From: an uncultured Ruminococcus sp.
Lineage (GTDB): Bacteria; Bacillota; Clostridia; Lachnospirales; Lachnospiraceae
NCBI GenBank assembly: GCA_900066355.1
Contig: FMEL01000002.1
Location: 186,001-250,000, forward strand
DNA length: 64,000 nucleotides
Direction: 5' to 3'
How positions within the stretch are numbered: position 1 is the first letter of the stretch; each line of letters opens with the position of its first letter. Of this stretch, positions 36,249 to 45,081 are shown piece by piece. A model generated the notes under the pieces. It did no database searches. It saw only the letters and a list, made by a program, of their open reading frames with translations, and had not been told where the DNA came from. Both the position numbers and the translations under genes were made by a program.

Positions 36249-37283
36249 TTATTCTTTATCCGGTGCCTCAAAATGAACCGGCTGAATACGTTCTGCAATT
36301 TTTTCATTGATCTTCTGCTGTTTGAACTGCACACACTGGAAAATCGCGTGTTTGATTTCAACAGCCTTCGCGCTTCCATGCGTCTTGACAACAAGTCCTT
36401 TGAGTCCGAGAAGCGGAGCCCCACCGTATTCGGTAGCATCAAAACTCTTCAGAGTCTGTTTCAGTGCAGGTTTTACCAGAAGTGCTCCAATCTTGCTCTT
36501 CATGGTACTCATCATTCCTTCTTTTATTTTGTGGATCAGCTCAGAGCTGACACCTTCATAAAGTTTGAGAATGACATTTCCGACAAAAGCTTCGCAGACA
36601 ATAACGTCTGCATAGCCGGCTGGAATATCCCTTGCTTCAATACTTCCGATAAAGTTGATTCCCTCTGCTTCTTTAAGAAGCGGGAAGGTCTCTTTGACAA
36701 GTGCATTGCCTTTTTCTTCTTCTGCACCATTATTGACAATCGCAACACGTGGATTTTTGATTCCGACAACATGCTCCATATAGATGGAACCCATTTTTGC
36801 AAACTGTACCAGATGAGATGGTCTTGCATCTACATTTGCTCCACAGTCAATCAGAAGCGAGACTCCCTTGGCGGTCGGAATCAGCGGGGCAAGCGGCGGT
36901 CTCTCAACGCCTTTGCTTCTGCCCACCAGCACCTGTCCGCCTACAAGAACTGCTCCGGTGCTTCCGGACGAAACAAACGCATCTGCTTTTTGTTCTTTGA
37001 CCATTTTCAGCCCGACAACGATGGAAGAATCTTTCTTCTTACGGATTGCAAATACCGGAGGTTCTGCTGTTTCGATTACTTCTGTTGCATTTACCACCTC
37101 AATCCTGTCTGTCGGATAATCCTGGTATTTCTTAAGTTCTGAATAGATCACTTCCTCCTGTCCTGTAAGAATCACCTGAATATCATCCCGCTCCTTCACA
37201 GCGTCCACTGCAGCTCTGACCGGTTCCACAGGTGCAAGATCTCCGCCCATGGCATCTACAACAACTTTTACTAATTCTGCCAT
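36249..37283 (-). CDS. plsX: Phosphate acyltransferase PlsX
   Basis: A 344-residue PlsX that makes acyl-phosphate from acyl-ACP for phospholipid synthesis. The opening KVVVDAMGGDLAPVEPV is diagnostic, followed by GSTGAVLVGG and DCGANVDARP. The ATG at 37283 follows AGGAGG; the longer open frame adds 25 residues without a ribosome site. It heads the plsX-rnc-smc-ftsY run. Its usual partner rpmF lies 3.5 kb upstream, and acpP is not adjacent. Confidence 0.94.
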   Translation of the reverse strand: MAELVKVVVDAMGGDLAPVEPVRAAVDAVKERDDIQVILTGQEEVIYSELKKYQDYPTDRIEVVNATEVIETAEPPVFAIRKKKDSSIVVGLKMVKEQKADAFVSSGSTGAVLVGGQVLVGRSKGVERPPLAPLIPTAKGVSLLIDCGANVDARPSHLVQFAKMGSIYMEHVVGIKNPRVAIVNNGAEEEKGNALVKETFPLLKEAEGINFIGSIEARDIPAGYADVIVCEAFVGNVILKLYEGVSSELIHKIKEGMMSTMKSKIGALLVKPALKQTLKSFDATEYGGAPLLGLKGLVVKTHGSAKAVEIKHAIFQCVQFKQQKINEKIAERIQPVHFEAPDKE

Positions 37284-37361
37284 ATTGTTCCTCCTGTATA
37301 TTCTGTATCTATTTAAAAATGTTCTGTAATGATTGTAAAAAATCTCAAACTTTATCATACT

Positions 37362-37410
37362 AAAGAATCAGCAGAAAATCAACCCTGTTCCTGGTTGATT
37401 CTGCTGATTC
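37362..37410 (-). terminator. Probable terminator after the ABC-F gene
   Basis: A long hairpin: 37365-37384 pairs with 37393-37410, broken only by a 2-base bulge. On the minus strand only three Ts follow, so termination may be partial. Confidence 0.5.
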
Positions 37411-37432
37411 CATATATCAGATATAGAATTTT

Positions 37433-39262
37433 CTATTTCTGTGCTTCAATCTGTTCTGCAAGATCATTCAGATACACCCAGCGGTCCATCTTTTCTTCAA
37501 GCTGTGCCTCTGCTTCTTCTTTTTGCTGTGTAAGTTCATTTAACTTACCGGAATTTGTTGCATTAGCCATGATATCAGCATCCAGTTTCTCAATTTTGCT
37601 CTCCAGCGCTGCAATATCATCATCAATCGTTTCAAATTCACGTTGCTCTTTGTAACTGAATTTCAGTTTTGAAGGACGATTTTGTTTCCATGTTTTTACG
37701 GATTCTTTCTCTTCTGCAGAATCTGCAGAAACATTTTTTGAGGCAGAAGATTTTGTGGCCGGCGCTTCTTCAAAAAGGCCTTTGCGCTTTTTTGCTTCAA
37801 GGTAATCTGTGTAGCCGCCTTCATACTGTGTGAGATTTCCTTCTCGGTCAAACTCAAAAATACGGTCTGCAAGATTATCAAGAAAATAACGGTCATGCGA
37901 TACGGCGATCACAATACCTGCAAAAGAATTCAGATAATCTTCCAGAATCGTCAGTGTAGGAATATCTATATCATTGGTAATCTCGTCAAGCAGCAGCACG
38001 TTTGGTGCAGATGCGAGTACTTTCAAAAGATAGAGGCGCTTCTTTTCACCACCGGAAAGTTTCTCGATTGGTGCATACTGCATGGCAGCATCAAACAGAA
38101 ACTGCTCAAGAAGTTTTGATGCACTGATCAGTCCATCCTTTGTCGGAATAAACTCTGCAACGTCTTTGATATAATCAATCACGCGCTGCGAGGTATTCAT
38201 ATCTTCGATTTCCTGTGAAAAATATCCGATCTTTACAGTATCACCGATCTCAACCTCTCCGCTGTCCGGCTGAATGATTCCTGCTATGATTTTAAGAAGA
38301 GTAGATTTTCCGCAGCCATTCGGCCCGATGATACCAAGACGCTGATTTTTCAGAACAATATAATCAAAGTCCCTGATGCATATACGGTCGCCGAATTTTT
38401 TTGAAATATGATGCAGCTCGATCGTTTTTTTACCCATTCTCGTCTCAATAGAATCAATTGCAACATTGGTATCCCGTACAGGTGCTGACGAATTTTTCAT
38501 TTCTTCCAGACGGTCAAGACGTGCTCTCTGCTTTGTGCTTCTTGCACGGCATCCACGTTTTGCCCATTCAATCTCCATACGGAGGATACTCTGTTTTTTG
38601 CGCTCAGAAGCCATTTCCATTTCTTCACGCTGGGCTTTTAATTCAAGAAATTCCGAATACTTTGCTTCATAACTGTAAAGTTTGCCGTGGCTGATCTCCA
38701 GTATCTTATTCGTAACGCGATCAAGAAAATAACGGTCATGTGTAACCATGATCACAATTCCCTTAAAGCGGTTAAGATAATCTTCAAGCCAGGACGCCAT
38801 CTCATTATCCAGATGGTTGGTCGGCTCATCAAGGATCAGCACATCGGTGGGATTTACAAGCACGGCAGCCAGCGCTACACGTTTTTTCTGTCCGCCGGAA
38901 AGATGTGCGATCTCTTCTTCGTGATCCTCGATTCCCAGTTTATTCAAAACCATATGAGCTTCTGTCTCCGGATTCCAGCTCTGTTCTCTCTGACCCTGTG
39001 TCACATAGGAAAGAATCGTAGCCCCTTCCGGGAAAGTCGGATGCTGGGAAAGAAAACTGATACGCAGGCCATTCTGCATGATCACCTGACCGTCATCTGC
39101 TTCTTCCAGTCCTGCAAGGATCCGCAGAAATGTTGTCTTTCCTGTTCCGTTGATTCCGATGATTCCTATCTTGTCTCCCTGATGAATCCCACAGGAAATA
39201 TCATCAAAGATCACTTTATCTCCATAAATTTTACTGATATGCTCCAGGTTCAAAACATTCAT
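37433..39262 (-). CDS. ABC-F family ATPase (Uup-like)
   Basis: A 609-residue soluble protein with two ABC cassettes and no membrane domain. Walker A sites are GINGTGKTT and GPNGCGKST, the signatures LSGGQKKRV and LSGGEKKRL, and Walker B VLILDEPTNHLD and the less usual VLLLDEITNDID. A charged linker joins the cassettes, and the last 75 residues form a coiled-coil arm typical of Uup and related proteins. ABC-F proteins act on the ribosome in translation or antibiotic protection; this looks like a housekeeping type, but protection is not excluded. AAGGAG precedes the ATG. It starts 18 bases after the MATE gene. Confidence 0.88.
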   Translation of the reverse strand: MNVLNLEHISKIYGDKVIFDDISCGIHQGDKIGIIGINGTGKTTFLRILAGLEEADDGQVIMQNGLRISFLSQHPTFPEGATILSYVTQGQREQSWNPETEAHMVLNKLGIEDHEEEIAHLSGGQKKRVALAAVLVNPTDVLILDEPTNHLDNEMASWLEDYLNRFKGIVIMVTHDRYFLDRVTNKILEISHGKLYSYEAKYSEFLELKAQREEMEMASERKKQSILRMEIEWAKRGCRARSTKQRARLDRLEEMKNSSAPVRDTNVAIDSIETRMGKKTIELHHISKKFGDRICIRDFDYIVLKNQRLGIIGPNGCGKSTLLKIIAGIIQPDSGEVEIGDTVKIGYFSQEIEDMNTSQRVIDYIKDVAEFIPTKDGLISASKLLEQFLFDAAMQYAPIEKLSGGEKKRLYLLKVLASAPNVLLLDEITNDIDIPTLTILEDYLNSFAGIVIAVSHDRYFLDNLADRIFEFDREGNLTQYEGGYTDYLEAKKRKGLFEEAPATKSSASKNVSADSAEEKESVKTWKQNRPSKLKFSYKEQREFETIDDDIAALESKIEKLDADIMANATNSGKLNELTQQKEEAEAQLEEKMDRWVYLNDLAEQIEAQK

Positions 39263-39280
39263 GTCTTTTTCTCCTTGCCG

Positions 39281-40624
39281 TTAAATCTGTGATTCTTTTT
39301 TTGGAAATTTCATAAAATAATAAATAATAAACAAAACAGCGGTAATTCCCCACGAAACCGGATAACTCAGCATGATCGTGTTGATTCCGGAATGAGTCGG
39401 GAAGACACCGAACATCCATATAATACGGATCATACATACACCACCGCATGTAAGCAGCATCGGAACCAACACCCGACCTGCTCCACGGAGTGCACCGGAC
39501 AAAATACCGATCACAACATACATAAAATATGACGGAAGCAGGAAATGCATCATATCCACGCCAATCCGCACAACTCCCTCATCCGTCGTAAACAGACGGT
39601 AAAGAGGACCTGCCAGTGCATACAGAACACCGCTTACCAGAAACGCTCCTGCATATGCCATCACCATGCATACACCCACGCTCTTTCGCATCCTGCGCAC
39701 TTTCCCTGCACCAAAATTCTGACCGACAAAGGTTGTGATCGAGATTCCAAAGGCATTGACAACCATCCAGTAGACTGCATCGATCTTTGCAAAGGTTCCC
39801 CAGGCAGCCACCGTATCGGTACCAAGTTCGTTGACAAATACCTGAATGATCAGGTTTGCAATCGTGTACATCGTTGCTTCCAGTGCTGCCGGAATGCCGA
39901 TTCTAAGAACTGCCCGGAGGGATACTCTGTAAAAACGGATTTCCCGAAATCTCAGTTGGAACAAATCATTTCCCTTCATCAGAATCCATGTCACCATAGC
40001 TGCACTGATACCCTGACAGGTCACCGTTGCAAGTGCGACACCCATTACCCCCATATGAAAGATTACGACAAGAAGAATATCCAGCGCGATATTTAACACA
40101 CAGGTCATGATCAGTACGTATAATGGTCTTTTTGAATCACCGACTGCTCTCAGGATCGAAGCCCCCATATTATAAATAATATTAAAAATCATACCACAGA
40201 AATAGATGTGCAGATAGGTAATGGAATCTGTCATTAGTTCCGAGGGTGTTTTCATCATAACCAGTACATTCGGTGAAATCATGAACCCCATGATACCGAC
40301 CACTGCACCTGTCACAATTGCAAATGCATAGGCTGTATGTAATGTTTTATTAAGATTTTTCCTGTCTCTGGCGCCATAAAACTGTGCCATAATAACGGAT
40401 GCTCCCGAAGTCAGTCCGACAAACACCTCGACAATCAGCATTACGATCTGATTTACAGACCCACCAACAGCTGCCAGTGCCTCTTTACCTACAAAACGAC
40501 CGACAACAATACTGTCGGCCGTATTATATATCTGTTGAAAAAACGTTCCGATTACAATCGGAAAAAAGAAAATCAAAAGCTGTTTCCAGATCACACCCTC
40601 CGTGATCTGATTCTTCTGTTCCAT
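39281..40624 (-). CDS. MATE-family efflux transporter (second copy)
   Basis: A 447-residue, twelve-helix MATE antiporter. Signatures include NTADSIVVGRFVGKEALAAVGG (about 35-56) and MGASILRAVGDSKRP (about 155-170). The ATG at 40624 follows GGAGGG; the longer frame adds 11 residues. It is related to, but clearly different from, the MATE gene at 9.0 kb. It is probably co-transcribed with the ABC-F gene 18 bases downstream, which could suggest a shared role in handling toxic compounds. Substrate unknown. Confidence 0.9.
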   Translation of the reverse strand: MEQKNQITEGVIWKQLLIFFFPIVIGTFFQQIYNTADSIVVGRFVGKEALAAVGGSVNQIVMLIVEVFVGLTSGASVIMAQFYGARDRKNLNKTLHTAYAFAIVTGAVVGIMGFMISPNVLVMMKTPSELMTDSITYLHIYFCGMIFNIIYNMGASILRAVGDSKRPLYVLIMTCVLNIALDILLVVIFHMGVMGVALATVTCQGISAAMVTWILMKGNDLFQLRFREIRFYRVSLRAVLRIGIPAALEATMYTIANLIIQVFVNELGTDTVAAWGTFAKIDAVYWMVVNAFGISITTFVGQNFGAGKVRRMRKSVGVCMVMAYAGAFLVSGVLYALAGPLYRLFTTDEGVVRIGVDMMHFLLPSYFMYVVIGILSGALRGAGRVLVPMLLTCGGVCMIRIIWMFGVFPTHSGINTIMLSYPVSWGITAVLFIIYYFMKFPKKESQI

Positions 40625-40711
40625 ATAAACCCTCCATAATTTGTAAGAATTCCTCATCTATACAAGTATAACAGAGGTAAGTCTGAAAAGCAATCTGCAT
40701 CTGAAACGCAT

Positions 40712-40744
40712 AAAAAAACAGAATCCCGAATCAGGATTCTGTTT
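40712..40744 (-). terminator. Terminator of yceD-rpmF
   Basis: A perfect 10-bp stem, AAACAGAATC with GATTCTGTTT, is followed by seven Ts on the minus strand, 15 bases after the rpmF stop. Confidence 0.9.
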
Positions 40745-40758
40745 CTCATAATCTGTGA

Positions 40759-40941
40759 TTAGTCTTCAACTTTCACGATTTCTTTCTTGTTGTAGCTTCC
40801 GCATTCTTTACAAACTCTGTGAGGCATCATCAGGGCACCACATTTGCTGCATTTTACCAGATTCGGAGCGCTCATTTTCCAGTTTGCACGTCTTTTATCA
40901 CGTCTAGCTTTAGATGATTTGTTCTTTGGACATATGGACAT
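40759..40941 (-). CDS. rpmF: 50S ribosomal protein L32
   Basis: A 60-residue bL32 with KNKSSKARRDKRRAN at the start and a four-cysteine zinc site, CSKC and CKEC. This is the zinc-binding (C+) form; no zinc-free paralogue is in the window. AAGGAGGT precedes the ATG. It begins 3 bases after the yceD stop. Confidence 0.97.
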   Translation of the reverse strand: MSICPKNKSSKARRDKRRANWKMSAPNLVKCSKCGALMMPHRVCKECGSYNKKEIVKVED

Positions 40942-40944
40942 AGG

Positions 40945-41472
40945 TTACACCTCCTTAAATTTACTAAATATATCACTGATAGCTGCCATACGGGGATCCT
41001 TTGGTTCCTCAGCACATCCGCAGAAACCTTTATTCAGGTTCTTACCGCATCGGCTGCAGATTCCCTTACAGTCTTCTCTGCAAAGGACTTTCAAAGGCCA
41101 GCTCATCAGTACCTCAAGATAGACCAACCGGTCCACATCCAGGTCCATACCAGTGAGATAGTCGTTCTCATCCAGATCCTGTACTCTCTCGGCATCAGAT
41201 TTCTTCATATCAAGTTTCTGATCAATCTCATAAGGAATTTTAACAGCAACCTGTTCCAGACAACGGTCACACGGAATACCTACAACAACAGCGCCGGTTC
41301 CTTTCATTTCAAGAACCTTATTACCTGTGTTTGTAATATCAAGTTCTATCGGTGTTTTCTCCAGAATCGGATAATCCCCCATCTGAAATGAAATCTTATC
41401 TAAATCAAGATCCAACTGAAGCTGTATGTGTTTTCCTTCACTGTCTGTAATATCTGATAAATGAATCTGCAT
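40945..41472 (-). CDS. yceD: YceD family protein (DUF177)
   Basis: A 175-residue DUF177 protein. Members are linked to 23S rRNA accumulation and are encoded next to rpmF across bacteria and plants. The C-terminal CREDCKGICSRCGKN and FCGC cluster gives two CxxC-like zinc sites that are typical of the family. It has a perfect consensus promoter. Translation of rpmF is probably coupled to it. Confidence 0.9.
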   Translation of the reverse strand: MQIHLSDITDSEGKHIQLQLDLDLDKISFQMGDYPILEKTPIELDITNTGNKVLEMKGTGAVVVGIPCDRCLEQVAVKIPYEIDQKLDMKKSDAERVQDLDENDYLTGMDLDVDRLVYLEVLMSWPLKVLCREDCKGICSRCGKNLNKGFCGCAEEPKDPRMAAISDIFSKFKEV

Positions 41473-41498
41473 AGTTCTCTCCTATTCACACTTTATCA

Positions 41499-41527
41499 AT
41501 TATACATAGGAGGTACCTGTTTGTCAA
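41499..41527 (-). promoter_or_regulatory. Promoter of yceD-rpmF
   Basis: Perfect consensus on the minus strand: TTGACA, 17 bases, TATAAT. The leader is about 20 bases. Confidence 0.88.
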
Positions 41528-41565
41528 CGAAATTTTTATTTTTATTTCTATATTTTTCCGTCATT

Positions 41566-42444
41566 TTATTTCTCCACAACTTCGCTCCGTACAGGAATGG
41601 ATGCAGTCGCGCCAGGTCTGGAAACCGCAATGGCCGATGCCTTTGCTGCAAGCTTAAGTCCATCCTGAACAGGCATTCCATCAATAACAGAAGAAATAAA
41701 ATATCCGGTAAAGGTATCGCCTGCTGCTGTCGTATCAACAGCTTTTACCTTAAAGATTCCCTGACGGTAAATTCCTGTTTCATCCTGATATACAGAACCA
41801 TCGCCCCCAAGTGTCAGAACGACTTTTGCCTTTGGATAAAGTTCTTTCACTTTCGCAAGAATTCTGTCAGGTTCTTTTTCTCCGGTAATCTGGAATCCTT
41901 CGATCTCATTCATCAGAAAAAGACTTATCTTCGACAGATCACATTTTTCAAGTGCACTGTCAAAAGGTGACGGATTCAGAATGATCATCATTTTCTTTTC
42001 GTATGCACGGTCAATGATATAATCCAGTTCATTGATTTCATTTTGAAGGAGGATGATATCACCCTCATCAAAAGAATCCAGAACTGAATCTACAAATTCC
42101 TTTGTCATACTTCTGTTTGAGCCTCCAAAAAGGAGGATACAGTTCTGACCATTCCGGTCAACCTGAATGACTGTATGACCGCATGGCCCCGGAATCTGCC
42201 TGATAAACTCTACATTTACACCGTTCTCTTTGCATACTTCAAGCAACGGTTCGCCGCCTTCTCCGATCAGTCCGGCATGATATACAGGAATCCCGGCCTT
42301 TGCCAGTGCAATGGACTGGTTCAGACCTTTACCGCCACAAAAGGTCTGTCTGCTTTTTGATGCCTGTGTCTCTCCGGGAATCAGAATGGATTCCACCTGG
42401 TACACATAGTCCAGATTAAGAGAACCAAAATTTAATACCTTCAT
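41566..42444 (-). CDS. Ribokinase-like PfkB-family sugar kinase
   Basis: A 292-residue PfkB-family kinase. The first signature is CGGKGLNQSIALAKAG (36-51), and the second DTTAAGDTFTGYF, with the catalytic base in AAGD, is near 243. Overall it is closest to ribokinase, which phosphorylates ribose at O5, but no ribose transporter or regulator is adjacent and related nucleoside or sugar kinases look similar. AGAGG precedes the ATG. It is flanked by the ackA terminator and stands alone. Confidence 0.82.
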   Translation of the reverse strand: MKVLNFGSLNLDYVYQVESILIPGETQASKSRQTFCGGKGLNQSIALAKAGIPVYHAGLIGEGGEPLLEVCKENGVNVEFIRQIPGPCGHTVIQVDRNGQNCILLFGGSNRSMTKEFVDSVLDSFDEGDIILLQNEINELDYIIDRAYEKKMMIILNPSPFDSALEKCDLSKISLFLMNEIEGFQITGEKEPDRILAKVKELYPKAKVVLTLGGDGSVYQDETGIYRQGIFKVKAVDTTAAGDTFTGYFISSVIDGMPVQDGLKLAAKASAIAVSRPGATASIPVRSEVVEK

Positions 42445-42517
42445 GTCTCAAACCTCTTATATTTCTTTTAATCGGATTATGATTTATTTTCATAATACTA
42501 TAACTGACAGTTGTAAG

Positions 42518-42546
42518 AAAAAAGGGCCTGCCAGTGACAAGCCCTT
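42518..42546 (-). terminator. Terminator of pta-ackA
   Basis: AAGGGC and GCCCTT arms, with three extra inner pairs, are followed by a T-rich tract on the minus strand. About 20 bases after the ackA stop. Confidence 0.75.
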
Positions 42547-42566
42547 CTTAATCCATTTATAACTTA

Positions 42567-43757
42567 TTATTTTACTAAAGCTACTGTATCTCTGCAGATT
42601 GCAAGTTCTTCATTGGTAGGAATAACTGCAACCTTAACTTTGGAAGCCGGAGTAGAGATAACGATTTCTTCGCTGAATGTATCATTTGCTTTGTCATCGA
42701 TCTCAACACCGAGGTATCCGAAGTAGTTGCAGATGTCTTTACGAAGTGCACCTACGTTTTCACCGATACCAGCGGTAAATACGATTGCATCTACACCGTT
42801 CATAGCTGCCACATAGCCACCAACGAATTTAGCGATACCATAGCAAAGTACATCATAAGCGTTCTTTGCATCTTCGTTTCCGTCTGCGATTGCAGCTCTG
42901 ATATCACGCATGTCACTGCCGACTCCGGACATACCCTGAAGACCGGATTTCTTATTCAGGACGTTCATAACACCTGCAATATCAAGATTTTCTTTCTTTG
43001 CGATAAACTCAACGATTGCCGGATCAATGTTACCGGAACGTGTTCCCATTACAACACCTTCCAGTGGTGTAAGACCCATAGTTGTATCTACGCATTTACC
43101 GTTCTTTACAGCACTGATAGAAGAACCGTTTCCAAGGTGGCAGACAATAACTTTGGAGTTGTCTTTGTCAAGTCCGAGGAATTCAACAGCACGTTTGGAT
43201 ACGAAGCTGTGGGATGTTCCGTGGAAGCCGTATCTTCTTACTTTATATTTCTTATAGTATTCGATCGGAAGTCCGTACAGATATGCTTTTGCAGGCATTG
43301 TCTGATGGAAAGCTGTATCAAATACACCTACCTGCGGTACACCCGGCATCAGTTCGGAGCAGACATCAATACCGATCAGGTTTGCAGGATTGTGAAGAGG
43401 TGCAAGATCGTTGCACTCTTTTACTGCTGCGATCATTTCATCTGTGATTACTGCAGAAGCTGCAAATTTCTCACCGCCATGTACGACACGGTGTCCGATT
43501 GCATCTACTTCTTTAAGACTCTTGATTGCACCTGTTTTTTCATTTGTAAGAGCGTCCAGAACGAACTGGATAGCTTCTTTATGAGTAGGCATAGCACATT
43601 CTGTGATTTCTTTGTCAAGTCCGGCTTTCTGATAAACCAGTCTTCCGTCGATACCGATTCTTTCGCAAAGACCCTTTGCCAGAACGTCTTCTGTATCAGA
43701 GTTGATCAGCTGATATTTCAGTGAAGAACTTCCGCAGTTAATTACCAATACATTCAT
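42567..43757 (-). CDS. ackA: Acetate kinase
   Basis: A 396-residue acetate kinase that turns acetyl phosphate + ADP into acetate + ATP. The opening VLVINCGSSSLKYQLI, the VVHGGEKF motif, HLGNGSS and GTRSGNIDP are all diagnostic. GGAG lies 9 bases before the ATG. It is 41 bases downstream of pta and shares its transcript, the main ATP-yielding acetate route of the cell. Confidence 0.97.
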   Translation of the reverse strand: MNVLVINCGSSSLKYQLINSDTEDVLAKGLCERIGIDGRLVYQKAGLDKEITECAMPTHKEAIQFVLDALTNEKTGAIKSLKEVDAIGHRVVHGGEKFAASAVITDEMIAAVKECNDLAPLHNPANLIGIDVCSELMPGVPQVGVFDTAFHQTMPAKAYLYGLPIEYYKKYKVRRYGFHGTSHSFVSKRAVEFLGLDKDNSKVIVCHLGNGSSISAVKNGKCVDTTMGLTPLEGVVMGTRSGNIDPAIVEFIAKKENLDIAGVMNVLNKKSGLQGMSGVGSDMRDIRAAIADGNEDAKNAYDVLCYGIAKFVGGYVAAMNGVDAIVFTAGIGENVGALRKDICNYFGYLGVEIDDKANDTFSEEIVISTPASKVKVAVIPTNEELAICRDTVALVK

Positions 43758-43798
43758 TTTAATATTCTCCTATTCGATATGATTCAGATATGTAAATC

Positions 43799-44806
43799 TT
43801 ATTTGTCCTCAGCCTGACACTGTACAGCAGTAATTGCAACAACACCAACGATATCATCTGCAGAGCATCCTCTGGAAAGGTCGTTGACCGGTTTTGCGAT
43901 TCCCTGTGTAACAGGTCCGTAAGCTTCTGCTTTACCAAGACGCTGAGCAAGTTTGTATCCGATGTTTCCTGCATCAAGGTCAGGGAATACCAGAACGTTT
44001 GCTTTACCTGCAACTTCGCTGCCCGGAGCTTTGGATGCACCAACGCTCGGTACGATTGCTGCGTCAAGCTGGAATTCACCATCAAGTTTGAGTTCCGGAT
44101 GCTCTTCTTTTGCGATTCTTGTAGCTTCTACCATCTTGTCTACATCAGCATGTTTTGCACTTCCTTTTGTGGAGTGTGAAAGCATGGCAACGATCGGCTC
44201 TTCTTCAACAAGAAGCTGGAAGGATTCAGCAGAAGAAGCTGCAATTGCAGAAAGTTCTTCCGGAGTCGGGTTCTGGTTCAGACCGGAGTCAGCAAATACA
44301 AATGCACCGTTTGCGCCATATTCGCAATCCGGAACTACGATCAGGAAGAAAGCTGATACAAGCTTTGTTCCCGGTTTTGTTTTCAGAATCTGCAGACATG
44401 GACGAAGTGTATCTGCTGTAGAGTGGCATGCACCGGATACCATACCGTCTGCATCACCCATTTTTACCATCATTACACCATAGTATGGGTACTGAGTATG
44501 AAGGATCTCTTTTGCTTTTTCAGGTGTCATACCTTTTTTAGCTCTCAGTTCTACAAATTTATCAATGTATGCCTGAGTTTTGTCAGATGTCTCAGGATCA
44601 ACGATGGTTGCTCCGGAGATATCGAATCCGCCTTCAGCAGCTTTCTTATTGATTTCTTCTTCGTTACCGATGAGGATGATCTTGGCAACTCCCTCTTTAA
44701 GAATCTTATCAGTTGCCTCGATAGTTCTCATATCCTCTGTCTCTGGCAGTACGATAGTTTTGATGTTTTTTTTTGCTCTTTCTTTGAGTAAATCAACAAA
44801 TCCCAT
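43799..44806 (-). CDS. pta: Phosphate acetyltransferase
   Basis: A 335-residue short-form Pta converting acetyl-CoA + Pi to acetyl phosphate. The recognisable blocks are TIVLPETEDMRTIEA, VSGACHSTADTLRP, FADSGLNQNPT and NVLVFPDLDAGNIGYK. The N-terminal regulatory domains of enterobacterial Pta are absent. The ATG at 44806 follows AAGGAG at 10 bases; the longer frame adds 85 residues of non-coding character. A consensus promoter sits 78 bases upstream. Confidence 0.96.
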   Translation of the reverse strand: MGFVDLLKERAKKNIKTIVLPETEDMRTIEATDKILKEGVAKIILIGNEEEINKKAAEGGFDISGATIVDPETSDKTQAYIDKFVELRAKKGMTPEKAKEILHTQYPYYGVMMVKMGDADGMVSGACHSTADTLRPCLQILKTKPGTKLVSAFFLIVVPDCEYGANGAFVFADSGLNQNPTPEELSAIAASSAESFQLLVEEEPIVAMLSHSTKGSAKHADVDKMVEATRIAKEEHPELKLDGEFQLDAAIVPSVGASKAPGSEVAGKANVLVFPDLDAGNIGYKLAQRLGKAEAYGPVTQGIAKPVNDLSRGCSADDIVGVVAITAVQCQAEDK

Positions 44807-44831
44807 GATTAAATGGCTCCTTTCGTTATTT

Positions 44832-44845
44832 CGGTCAAATGACCG
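44832..44845. promoter_or_regulatory. Perfect palindrome in the pta leader
   Basis: CGGTCA and TGACCG are separated by AA, within the predicted 5' untranslated region of pta. The loop is too short for a good RNA hairpin, so a protein-binding site is more plausible. The binder is unknown. Confidence 0.4.
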
Positions 44846-44883
44846 CGTGAGAGTCTGAAACATGATCTCACAGCTAGAATTAT

Positions 44884-44912
44884 TATACCCCCTGTTTTCG
44901 CGCATTTCAAGT
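44884..44912 (-). promoter_or_regulatory. Promoter of pta-ackA
   Basis: TTGAAA and TATAAT on the minus strand are exactly 17 bases apart. Confidence 0.78.
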
Positions 44913-45081
44913 AGTTGACAAGGAGATTCTTCCAAAGAGTGGTATTTTTTGGCGTGCAATCCTGACAGAATAACGAAAAATTCTGTAGTCCACATCTTAA
45001 GGATAACCTTGTCGCTCCTCGACCGCTGTGTTACAATATCAAAATCAGCAAAAATATACAAATCAGAAGCAGGAAGGGAAT

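Noticed and set aside
35550..37142. A 530-codon open frame on the plus strand, opposite rnc and plsX
   Set aside because: Antisense to two conserved genes and crossing their boundary; Phe/Cys/Lys-rich composition and no recognisable motif.
44807..45061. 85-residue N-terminal extension of Pta
   Set aside because: It covers the pta promoter and leader and does not resemble any Pta domain.
45028..45081. Longer N-terminus for TmcAL
   Set aside because: The extra 18 residues precede the conserved MKVTGIIAEYNPFHRGH start and lack a ribosome site, while AGGAAGGG fits the later ATG.
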